Source of the DNA: Clavelina lepadiformis
Lineage: Eukaryota > Chordata > Ascidiacea > Aplousobranchia > Clavelinidae
Direction: 5' to 3'
Length of the DNA stretch: 64,000 nt
NCBI RefSeq assembly: GCF_947623445.1
Contig: NC_135242.1
Span: 19,220,001-19,284,000, forward strand
Positions 21,017 to 31,853 of this stretch are shown here, piece after piece; the stretch's first letter is position 1; each line of letters opens with the position of its first letter. The position numbers and the translations under genes are program-made. The notes under the pieces are model-generated. The model was not told where the DNA came from and did no database searches. It saw nothing but the letters and a program-made list of their open reading frames with translations.

Positions 21017-22326
21017 AAAATAGCCATATTATAAATATTTTATGGCTCACCAATTCTCCCATTTTGTATACCAACTCGAAAAACTTTTTCATATATTGTA
21101 TTAGAATGAAAGAGGAGTAAAATATGTCATGAGTAACTTGAAAATCAAAGAGTAAATTTATTTTTTATAATGCCATTTTTGCATAGGAATGGTGATGTAT
21201 GAAAAAATCTTTTGTAAGAAAGTGGTTACCCATAAGCATTGATTCCATATTTAATGTACTGTACTTCTAAGATGTGGGCTAGTGAAAATATGATTTACTT
21301 GGTTTAATATCGGAGTGATTCCAATGTTCCGTTATTTGGAATATTTTTTATTTGTTAAATTGTCTAAATTAAAACTCCTTAACTGCTTTTAAGCAAAACG
21401 CAGACATTCAGGTATAAGCTGGTTTGGTTCTTGCTACAAACTTGTGATAATTTTGCAAAAAAAAACACAAAAACAGTGTTCATTTATTTTAGATTATATG
21501 GCAAGGATAATGGACATCCCTAGTTAAATAGCAGCCTGGAGTTGAAATTACTCCAACATTTTGTATAATCAGTAGGGATACTGTGAGAAATATCTGCAAA
21601 TCTTAGTTATTTTGTTGCGAGGTTACCATAGTTTAATGACTGCAGTGAAATTCCCTCACATCTTACGGCCTCCTTACAGTGACACAATGGTGAAGGTCAA
21701 AATCAAATCAAAATAACATGTGATTGAAAATTGTTAAACATGAGTTGTTAATAATGGTGATGTGTGTATTAACTTTGTTTCTAACAATCAGTGAAATATG
21801 TGCATCTACAGTAGATATATATCCAATATTTTGTCGCCAATCACTGCATAGATGAATTAATGAGTCTTAGTGCAACTTTTTGTGGCATTTTTTACAGCTT
21901 TTAGTCTAGCATTGACATTCTTCAAATTAAACGTCTTTTTTCTACGTGAATCAATGAGTAATGTTTTGTATCAAAATAAATCGAAACACAATAACAATGA
22001 ATCAGTCAAAGTACAGCTTAAGATTTTGTAGTCAACTAAGTAAAAATTCAACATGTTGGTAAAGTTTGATGCAAATGCTCTCTAGATTGTTTTGCTGTGG
22101 CTAAATTTTTCAATTTGTCATCATTTTGACTCTAAATGGAGTTCTGTCATTAAAATTTTTAGCCATCGACTGACCATTATAAGGTCATTATTAAAATTGT
22201 GTGATAAAGGAGATATTTAAATTGAGCATAGTACAGGTATGTACATTACGAAGTTTATATTGAAACTTTATAGTTACTTATCTCTGCTACTTCATTTATT
22301 CGTATGGATTATGTACTTTTGTTGTA
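21017..22326. other. intergenic, no recognised gene
   Basis: 1.3 kb of AT-rich sequence with no open frame worth calling. It ends in TGTACTTTTGTTGTAG (AG at 22326-22327), a probable 3' splice site for the next gene. Confidence 0.4.
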
Positions 22327-22419
22327 GGCATTGTGTACACAATAGATGGCACTGTACATAGATTAGATACTTATTGTACATGTGTTTCATGTGTCCTGTC
22401 TTATTCAATACTGCAACTA

Positions 22420-23394
22420 ATGCAAAACATGGAAGTTGGTAATGAGTCAAAATTTCATGAATCAGTTGTTGATAATCCAGCTGAATGCTCTATTTCAGCT
22501 GATGATTCCAGTGTTCTTGGAACAGCAATAAAGCTTGGTCCAGCTGCTTGCAGCACACCACAGCACCACAATGTCAATTTTAACCTGAAAGAATTGATGA
22601 GTCGAAAACGGTTGCCGGACAGCTTAGACTTTAAGTTAAATAAAGCTAAAGTTGCAAGGTTATCTGAGGTCTCAGTTGACGAAAAAATATGTAGTGATCC
22701 TTTTGAACCCAATGGTCAATACAATCTTACTGCCTATGATGTAGGTGGAACTGAAAATGATAAAAATACTGCATGTTTTGCTAAAACTGTCGCAAGTTCC
22801 AGTGCGAATGGAGACCAAAATCAGATAGCTATCTCTTTTTTTGCATCAAATAATAATAACATTTTCAGTGATGATGAGACTTTACTCAATTCTCTGTCTG
22901 ATGACGATCAGGATGAAGATGATGAAACGTATTTATATTTACTTGACTCTCCTGAGCCAAGTGAAAATTCTATAGAAAGCTCAAGTGATAGTACCACCTG
23001 TAATACTTCATGCTGTGACACACTACAGGAAACTACAGTTTCAGAGGATTCTACACTCATTCAGTCAAATGGCATAACTCCGAGGGGTCAGACTTTGCAA
23101 GGTTTTTTGAAGCAACATTTAAATAACCAACACATACCATATCCACAGTGGCTGGAGAGTGCTAAACGTCGATGTACTGCTACCGAGTTAATTGAATTAA
23201 TGAACTCAGTTTATGAACCACATTCCGATGTGTATCCTCAGGACCTTTCTACATATAATTATAGGGATGTTATGAAAGCATGTGGAAGATTTCCAGATGA
23301 TGTCCACAGTGGGTGCAAAGTCGATGACTTCTACCACATCGTGCCTGATGTGCATAACAAGAGGTTTTCAACTTTGCATCAACTTACTCGTTAA
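22420..23394 (+). CDS. unrecognised acidic protein, about 324 aa
   Basis: I do not recognise this protein. The frame is open from the AG acceptor at 22327; the first ATG in frame is 22420 (MQNMEVGNE), and an upstream coding exon cannot be excluded. Residues about 60-80 are basic (LMSRKRLPDS then KLNKAKVARL). A very acidic stretch near the middle (SDDDQDEDDETYLYLLDSPE) is followed by Ser/Thr-rich sequence. The last 100 residues look folded: TLQGFLKQHL, PYPQWLESAKRRCTATELIE and VMKACGRFPDDVHSG. Layout (acidic patch, low complexity, helical C-terminus) would suit a nuclear regulator, but no function is claimed. Codon use and the long open frame support a real gene. Confidence 0.75.
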   Translation: MQNMEVGNESKFHESVVDNPAECSISADDSSVLGTAIKLGPAACSTPQHHNVNFNLKELMSRKRLPDSLDFKLNKAKVARLSEVSVDEKICSDPFEPNGQYNLTAYDVGGTENDKNTACFAKTVASSSANGDQNQIAISFFASNNNNIFSDDETLLNSLSDDDQDEDDETYLYLLDSPEPSENSIESSSDSTTCNTSCCDTLQETTVSEDSTLIQSNGITPRGQTLQGFLKQHLNNQHIPYPQWLESAKRRCTATELIELMNSVYEPHSDVYPQDLSTYNYRDVMKACGRFPDDVHSGCKVDDFYHIVPDVHNKRFSTLHQLTR

Positions 23395-24257
23395 TTGGTT
23401 AATGATGATAAACCTATTTTTTAAATGAATTTTCAACTTTGACATGTATGATTAGCTCTGGATTGAAATTAATCTTAAAACTTGATAACGCAACAAATGC
23501 AAAGTAAGTATGTTCAAATATACAATTACAATGTTAATATTTTTACCTATCAGTATGTCTTAAACAAACATTGCATACTTGTCATTGGGTTAATTAATTA
23601 TTGATGGGGTTAAATCAAGAAAGGATTGAAATAGGAACAATATTAGTAATTTTGTATGCTTAAATTTTTTTTTTCGTTTCATGTTTTATGCTTTCAATGT
23701 CTTTCAGAGTGTAAACAAAAACTATAACAAAGCTTACCCAACAACTTTCAATGAACATTTAAGAAGAGCTATTTAATTTCAATGAAACTTCACCCTTTAA
23801 ATATATACGCATGACAAGGCAATATGCATGCATGACAACTACTTTTGGTCTTAGCAAAGTGTAATAAAATTACCAACATGTTTTTAGGACTATTACACCA
23901 TTAATTTTGATTCCTAGTTACCGTTATCATTACCTAAAAATCGTGTATATTTTGATATAATATATGTCATATTCTGTGCATTTATCTACAAGGTGTGTCC
24001 CTGCTTTAAAACAGTGTGACTTCCTTATTGTTTTCTTTTCAGGGATCAGTATGTCTTAATACTGAATAGTTCAGAGGATTTGTCATGGACTTACTTAATA
24101 AATTCTTTCTTTCAGCATTTGTTTTCTGCTTCAGGAGTTCGTTTTTTGACATTTCATTTGAAACTTATTTGTTTTAAAGCAATAGTCTACTTGTTACTAT
24201 CCCAAAACACTGCGCATGAAATTTTTGTTTCAGGGCAGTCTTTAAATTTTTGTTTAG
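23395..24257. other. spacer upstream of ADTRP-like gene
   Basis: AT-rich. Two good acceptors, TTGTTTTCTTTTCAG (about 24042) and AATTTTTGTTTAG (24257), precede the next ATG; the latter is 9 bases upstream of it. Confidence 0.4.
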
Positions 24258-24266
24258 TATAATAAC

Positions 24267-24941
24267 ATGGTGTCAAAGCTGGTGTTAAGTTACCATGCTT
24301 TTGCATGGTTAGAAGCAACATTTGCGTTGGTATTATATCATTACTTAATACTGACACAAATAAAGCAGACATATGGGCGTCAGTGGAAGTATCTCACTTA
24401 CATCAATCTAGTCGTTCAGTTCATTTGTTTTACTCTATGTATCGTAAAGGATCTTACTCATCGCTGGAATTTAAAAGATTTATCAAGAAAAATCAAATGT
24501 GTCAGAGATGTCATTCATGCTTCAATTGGCATACCCTGTGCCCTAACTGTTCTTTTTTCATTTTGGAGTATATATCTAATTGATCGTGAGTTAATTTATC
24601 CCAAAGTATTAGATAACATCTTGCCCCAATGGGCGAATCATGTTTGGCATTCAGCTATTATTCTCGCGGTTGGTGAAGTGTTACTTGACCACATCCAATA
24701 CCCAAAACGGCATATTGGAATAGGTATCTGTTTTTTGTTTGGGTTAGTCTACTTGGTTTGGGTGCAGTGTGTATATTATGCGAGTGGGATTTCTGTATAC
24801 CCCTTTTTAAAACAACTGAAGGGACTGCCTTTTGCTCTATTTGTTACGTTGGAGCTGATATTCTCTTGGATGTGCTATTCAGCAGGGGAAGCTCTCAGTG
24901 GGATTGGAAGTCTCAAACTTCAACAGAAGAAAGTTACTTGA
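24267..24941 (+). CDS. ADTRP/AIG1 family FAHFA hydrolase, 224 aa, multi-pass membrane protein, single exon
   Basis: Family of six-helix membrane threonine hydrolases; human AIG1 and ADTRP cleave fatty-acid esters of hydroxy fatty acids. Key blocks are present: RQWKYLTYINL with catalytic threonine T44, RDLIYPKVLD-type block DRELIYPKVLD, and NHVWHSAII with catalytic histidine H128. Hydrophobic segments at about 8-30, 43-62, 86-106, 125-145, 150-172 and 185-208 agree with the fold. Length is close to human ADTRP (230 aa). Assignment to AIG1 versus ADTRP is not possible by eye. Last of the run of seven unsplit genes. Confidence 0.9.
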   Translation: MVSKLVLSYHAFAWLEATFALVLYHYLILTQIKQTYGRQWKYLTYINLVVQFICFTLCIVKDLTHRWNLKDLSRKIKCVRDVIHASIGIPCALTVLFSFWSIYLIDRELIYPKVLDNILPQWANHVWHSAIILAVGEVLLDHIQYPKRHIGIGICFLFGLVYLVWVQCVYYASGISVYPFLKQLKGLPFALFVTLELIFSWMCYSAGEALSGIGSLKLQQKKVT

Positions 24942-27900
24942 AAATATCATTTTTAAGAGTGTAAAAACTTCTAACGATTAATGCAAAAGGCATTATATAA
25001 TTTATATTCTTCAGATGTTAGTTAATGTTATGATTTTCGATACTTATTTAGATTTTTTATCATTGATTAGTAATTATGAACTTTCTTATCTTTAATCTTT
25101 ATATGTATTATGTTCATGGGAACATCTAAGTATATCATTTTAAAATTATGATATTAATCGTCATAATTTTTGTGCACCTGGGGTCCTAATACAGCGCCCT
25201 CACCTCAGTCACCAAAACGGGATTTCGATGCGAAGGATGCTGTTGTTTTTCGCGAGATTTTATTTTAGCCGTCCATTTGTACATTAGCAATTCCTTGAAA
25301 GCATGTCTCTTTCGTTCCTCTCTGTTTGTTTTGATTTAATTATTGATCTTTTCGTGATTTTGTTACTGTGATTTAGTTAATTTTTTTCGCTAACGTAAGC
25401 ACTTTTTAGGTTCGGTGGCCATACTAACCTTTCATTGTAATAGCGTAGGCTCAGTATACCCCCGTGCAATTAATACCTTGCACGTTTTAAGGCTACAGGC
25501 TTGATTGCTTTTTCTGTTTGTTTGTCAGCGTATTTCTTGTTATGTTTCCGTATGACAAGGTTTGCAACATTCTTTCAGCTGCCCACAGTCAATGGCGAAA
25601 AATTACCAACACGATACTTTTTAACGGATATGTAGTTTTGCGTTCAAATGTCATGTCACTGAGTATTAATGACGTTGTGACAATAAAAGGATATTATGGT
25701 ATACAAATCGAAAAGAATTCTTATTTTCAGACGTCTGCTTTACGAAACATGACGTCATTATAATAGATAACATTGTGTACCGATAATTAACTTTCTGTTT
25801 TCCGTTTTAAGTCGTGACATAAATATTTCGCCTGCCTATCTTGTGTGAGTTATACACAGCTGTTTAATGCATTTCTTCTATGATCAACGCTGTAACATGT
25901 ACGTCTTTATGCTGTTGCTGTGCCAATGTTATGTTTAAATGTAATTGTTCAATGTCATCAGTATATACAGTTGTCATTCCTACGCAACAATTTTTTAATT
26001 CTATTTGGATAAGTTCAGTGTTAAGATAGACAACTTTATTGTCATCTTCACAAGGTGACAAGGACTTTGGTCCTATAATATAGCAGTGGAAAACAAGTCA
26101 TTATAATGTTGATCACTGCCTATTGAAGCTAGTCATCAGACAATAAGCCGTCAAGGTGAACAATTAAATCTGTGGGTGAGAAAAGCAGACAACGACCTCA
26201 TGAGATTCATATATCATCACCCGCAATAAACATTTCAACAAGTACTTATTGTAGTGAAGTGAGTCAACCTCTCAAGTTCAGGTACCATATACCCACCTTC
26301 CGTTACAATGTAATATTACTTCCCTACATGATATAAATTTTTATATTACTGATGATTCTTAATCTACGTTCATGATCACGATGCTTGATAATCAGTTTTT
26401 AATTCTAGTCAAACCCTTTGGAAACTGGCAAGCTTTTTCCTGCGTTTGGCATAAATAAGGAAGCCTAAGTACAAAAGATTAATCAACATCAATTAAGAGG
26501 TTATGATATGTTTGTTACCATGCTTGGTAAGAGACGGCATTTTGTGTTTATCTGGCTTACCAAAAACGATAAAAGACTGACGGAAGTGCAATTTCCTCTT
26601 AAACCATATCTTACTCTCCATATGCAAATTAGTAGAGCCAAATAACGTTGCATCTGCATTGCAATTCACAGGCAATCATGTCTTGAAAGCTTTCCTTTAT
26701 GTGGTTATTTCACCATTATTGTTCATTAAATCATTAAAAACTAATATACAGTAACGACGTTTTTGGTTCATTTTATATCGTATTGAGTACAGTTCCGGTC
26801 GAACCTCGTTATAACGTCCAGTGGGGGACAGGAAGTGTATATGCTGAAATTTTGCAATTTCCAGGAAAATGTGAAACATTCCACGTAATGTTTAAAAAAG
26901 TGTGTAAGACCAATCAAAGGCCAGCATGGCTTGATTTCTAGTGCGGGGATTAACCTAGCAAATGACGGGTTAAAAACTTCCAATTCGCAAATTGTAGGTG
27001 AAAATTGACATTTTGGCTCAAAATTGCAGTCTTGAATTTAAAATTCTATTGCAAGATTTGAGAATTTAAAAAAAAACGGAAACTTAAAGGAAAATGTCGT
27101 ACGCGTAGCGCTTATGGCCACACACTCATTCGATTTTTGTTGGAAGTTGTAGTTGTGCACAAACATTTTATCCTTATCGGATATTGTGCTCACAATTTTT
27201 TAAAGTTTTTTTGAGTACCGAAATGGTCTTTTAAATTTCCCAAACGGTCTCTTAAAATTTATACTATTTAATTTTTACAGAAAATTAATCTTTAAAAGTG
27301 ACATGGTCTAAAAAGTTTTGAGGCGGTCGCCAAAGTCAAACCTTAAGAAAGCACTGTGTAGGAGTATAACAGCTTTTTAAATACAGTATATTATGCTGTG
27401 AGAAAGATACACATTACTTTGCAAAAAACATATTCCGTCTATGTGGTCAGTGATATCATATCATAAGTTCTTTGATTTGTAGATTTAAGTTAATCACCAT
27501 TTAAGTTTTGTGACCAGGTCAACCGCTCATTGCTATGATTTCACCGCAGATCTATCTATCAATCAGTCTTCAGAAAAATCACTCGTTTGACATCTGTACT
27601 TTATTTATTATTTGTAATTTATTTTGTTATTTTTAAATAAACTTTATACAATAAATTTTATATCTTTGCTTTTTTATTTTTTTAAAAATACTTTTATTTT
27701 AAATCAATTTACTATATGCAAATTAAAAAAATCTATTTTTTTAGACAAGTGTTTTAGTTTTTTTGGACAACCACTGCAGAGAACTTCATATTATATTAAT
27801 TACTGACAAGTTATGAACCTTACACTGGTTTTTCCTCGGAATATAAAATTGCAACAATTCGGTACTGTATAATAAAGCAATTTCAACTTTCCTCAAGTTA

Positions 27901-28567
27901 TGCTAAATATTTTTAGGAATTAAAAATGCTTTTAGTTTTAGAAGTTTTCATACTGGGGGACTTTTTCAGTGCAATTAAATTTTTGCTCTCCAGACTTTCT
28001 AAAAACTGAGGAGTATCATCAGGTTTTTTTGGAACAAAGTGTTTCCATGTCAGAAAACATCTTTTGGCGTCTAAGAACTAGGCTATGCTTTAAGAGGTTA
28101 GTTAGGTTTTGTTGTTACGAGCAAGCTGGTAAAAATAGTGTAATGACAAAAATGCCCCAGTGCAAACAATTTTTTAAAAATAAATAAATAATTAAATGAA
28201 ATCCTAAAAAATACACCAAAATATCAATATTTAAATCAAAACAAACATGGAAAGAAGTCTAGAAGACATGTTTGTTAGGCTGCAAAGAGTCGTTGTTATG
28301 CTCATGGATCAAATATGTAAACTGTAGCTCCCTGTTGGAAAGTTTGCTTTCGGTGTGCCAGATAAATACTGGTCAATAAATTTAATGAACTTTTTTGTTT
28401 TTTTCCCATGCATCTGTAGGCTAGCACAGATACTTTGTTCCGCAAGTTTTCTAATATCCAATTTTTACATACATAGAGACGTTAAGAGAACTTATCAGTA
28501 ATTATTTTTACTCATTAGACCAGTATAAGTAAAATATCTGTTCAAATTAGCCAATTTCATTAAGCTA
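24942..28567. other. 3.6-kb intergenic region, no recognised gene
   Basis: Only short open frames without recognisable motifs. About 25170-25300 is less AT-rich than its surroundings. An isolated CGAACCTCGTTATAACG at about 26799 resembles a transposon terminus but has no partner. About 27600-27760 is extremely T-rich. Confidence 0.4.
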
Positions 28568-30875
28568 ATGATTCTGTCGGATTTTCATGCATTGATTTTG
28601 GTGTACTGCATGTATAATGCAGTTGTTAAATGCATGGCCAATTGCAAGCTGAAAAACGTAGATGATGAACATTCAATGAAACTTCTTGAAAAGCTTGAAC
28701 CACTTAAAGGATTGACGTAAGTATCGAATGTACATGTGTTATGATTAGTTCTTTGATAAATCTTTGTGTAAATGTATGCTAATAATGTTGCCTATAATGC
28801 CAGCTTTTTCAAAAATTTGTATGCCTACAGGCCTACTAAACATCTTGTGCATGCTTACTCTATTCTATGACAAATAAGCATAGAAAATTGCACCAAATTG
28901 CAAGCAACAAATTGACAACTTGGCTGTTTTCTGTTGCAGACTATTTCATAGAAATCTATCCTGTTACACTGCACTTGCAAAATTGAAAAGTGCAATTGTG
29001 TGAACCTAAGTGTGTTCGTACGGTCTTCCATATGCACTGCAAGCTTATCAGGCTTTGTTATACACAATGACTTAAAGGCTCAGTTAGAACTACAATATAA
29101 ATAATTTTAAGCGACTTTTTGAATATTGATGAGAAAACCATGTTAATCTTTTTTTATTTAATAAAATGGTTAATGAGGTAGGACTATTACAGTTAACTGA
29201 CTATTAATTTTAAAGTAAAACATAAGCTTTGTCATGCTTCGGCTTACCATGCTGAATACTATTCATTTGAATGTTGCCAAGTTCAATAATTATCAACCTA
29301 ACATTTATTTGGTCACAATGTTGTTTCTGGTTTAACATTTTTTACTGTTTTCTTGTGTAATAAGGCAACCTTGGAATGTGATGCTCCATGCGCAAAACAG
29401 TATATTCTATCAAATTGGAACTTTTATAATAAATCAATTTTTCCATGTGCTGACAGAAATAAGATAAAGCTTATTAAGGATAAAAAATCCAGACAAGAGG
29501 GGGCAAGGTACATAATGCAGCATTTTGCACAAAGGCCTGGCTCCCCTAGCTTAAGCCTGACTATGAGCCTGGTTCTAAAGCGGTTTTGTAACAAACCTTC
29601 TCTTTGGTATTGTGCAGCACATAGGGTTTTTGAAGGTAAACATTAACTTACCATGATGATGATGACGTTCAATTTTTAACACATCTATTGATAAACATCT
29701 TTTTCCAGGTTTCAGCATACATTTGTGGAAAAGAATCACCATTCTTACAACTACACATTGAATATATGCACTCCAGTGTCGCTTGGTAATTTTGAAGATG
29801 AAGAAAAACTCACGGGAGTGTTACAAGAAGACCAGAAAAATGTAGACACTCCATTTGTAAAAATTGGCCGTATAAATAGCACCGTTGTGAAGGGAGGAGA
29901 AAATTGGTTGATGCTAACTTATACTCACGGTGATAAATACAACTCACATTGTAATAAAGGCTGTGATGATGGCAGCGACACCAAAGCCAGAAGGCAGGCA
30001 CACGTAATGATTGTGTGCGACCCCAATCATCTGAAGGTTAGTTCTTTTTATGTTCACGTAACTGCTTAAATTTCCTACTATTGACAAGTTTGTTTAATGT
30101 GATTAGGGGAAATAAAGTAATTTGAACTTTTTGTACAAATGAAGGGAGATTTTGCAGTGTTGTATGAGCATAATATTGGTAATTATGAGACTGAATGCTT
30201 CTACATGATGGAGTTGAAGAGTAGTGTTGCGTGTACCTCAGTTTCTAAAGGACTCAGTTCTGGGTCAATATTTTTAATAATGTAAGTAAATACAATGTAT
30301 ATAAATATATTCTAGTTTGTGAACGTTGGATAAATCGTTTTAGACCAGCTGTTCTTCATTTAGATTTTTTTCGTTTGCCGTTGCATATTTGATAATTGGA
30401 GCAGTATACAAACGATGTGTCTATGGGTCAAAAGGTTTGGACCAGATACCAAACATAGCATTTTGGAAAAGCTGTGGAAGCTTGCAAGCTGTAAGTGTAT
30501 TTTTGTTTGCTTTAACTCAGACACCGTTTGTAATGTACATGAATGATGTTTTGCAGGAAGCTTTTGTTGTCATGTTAATGTTTTGTAATTTTTACTTAAA
30601 TGAAATTATAATTAAAATACCTATGGAAATTATTGTGTTATTGTGAACTTTTGAAACACCTTTTACTCCTTCACATGTGTCCACAACCTTTCATCACTCA
30701 ATCAAAAACTGTTGTTTCATACAATTTGTACAAATATGTTTATAACATTTAGGATGGCTGCAACTTTTTATGCCGTTGTCAAGAGTCAGGATACAATAGC
30801 AATCAACCATACACAGGAATAGCAGATGATCAGCTTGATGAAGAAATTGATGATGAGCATCTACTTCCCATGTAA
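28568..30875 (+). CDS. M6PR: cation-dependent mannose-6-phosphate receptor, 287 aa, five exons
   Basis: Type I membrane receptor that carries mannose-6-phosphate-tagged lysosomal enzymes from Golgi to endosomes. Exons: 28568-28716, 29709-30036, 30145-30281, 30364-30490, 30753-30875; phases join. Exon 1 gives a hydrophobic leader (LILVYCMYNAVV) and the first mature cysteine block (NCKLKN). The lumenal domain follows human M6PR: RINSTVVKGGENWLMLTY, then GDKYNSHC, RRQAHVMIVC and ETECFYMMEL. One transmembrane helix (FFSFAVAYLIIGAVY) precedes IPNIAFWKSCGSL and the tail DDQLDEEIDDEHLLPM. The acidic-dileucine end (human DDHLLPM) is the GGA/AP-1 sorting signal. The lumenal loop CNKGCDDGSDTKARRQ is longer than in mammals. 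Poly(A) signal at 31465. Confidence 0.93.
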
Positions 30876-31853
30876 TCTGTGTTCTTTGCAATTGGGCAGT
30901 GCAATACTTCACCCGTGCTTGTGCTCTTTTAATCCAGAGAAATGCATTGAAAATTCAAATGAAGTTATTTGATTTTTTTCAAGCACTGCAACTTTGCTGT
31001 TGAGATTTTCAGTCATATCTTATCATTACTTACACACAGATCTTGATTCTTAAGTCATGATTCCATCATAATTTCAACACCCACATAAAACGTTTGGGTT
31101 ATTACACCTCCCTATCATTGTCACAGTACTAGTTGCTTATCATCTCCTAATTTTTATGTGCCTGTTAGGTTTCATTGCTATGAATCTGGATATAAAGCAC
31201 TGTGATTAGTGTGGTATCCATGCCGTTATTACTAGAAGATACATGTAAAAAGATGTCATATTTAGTAACGTTATCACTATGTATGTTATACCTAGTGTTA
31301 GATGTGTATTACCTAAAAATGCCAGTAGGTTTGACTTAACACCTACAATTTTAATTAAGTGGCACAGATGTTTACATGCTCAGGTATTCGGTTGTTCATT
31401 CTGAGATAAATTAACGTTCAAATCATTCTTAACTTTGTTTTGTGCATGTTTAATTGTTGTATGTAATAAATCCCCATTCATTTGTTTAGACAAACTTCTC
31501 ATAAAGTTTTTGCAGTTTAAGTTTTTCTCAGTTTTTCCATAGCAGTTTTTTTAAATGTATAAATCTATTTCTTATCTGCAGGCAGCACTGAATGTGTTAG
31601 TAGTTACATCTTCCATAAGTCATATTATTGTAGAAAGTGCTAAATTATCTACTTTTCACTGTTTGATATATTGCATTTTATTTGAAAGTGAAATTTATTT
31701 GATGGTGAAGTGTCATATTTGTAATTTTGCAGATTAGGTACTGAAGTGACTAATTATAAAAGATGGTTTAATTTAAGACTACTCTTACGATGCTTCAATC
31801 TTGTATTACAAGGCACCAAATTTGCACTATTTAATTTAATTCTCAATTAGTAT
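30876..31853. other. M6PR 3' UTR and convergent spacer to the minus-strand AURKAIP1-like gene
   Basis: AATAAA at 31465-31470 likely ends M6PR. TTTATT motifs at about 31676-31700 could be the poly(A) signal of the minus-strand gene, in which case the two 3' UTRs nearly abut. No other gene seen. Confidence 0.45.

Noticed and set aside
26795-26830. CGAACCTCGTTATAACG, resembling a pogo/Tigger-type terminus
   Set aside because: No matching inverted end or TA duplication found nearby.
29353-29646. 97-codon open frame in the first M6PR intron
   Set aside because: Exons 28568-28716 and 29709-30036 join in frame without it, and the peptide has no resemblance to the receptor.
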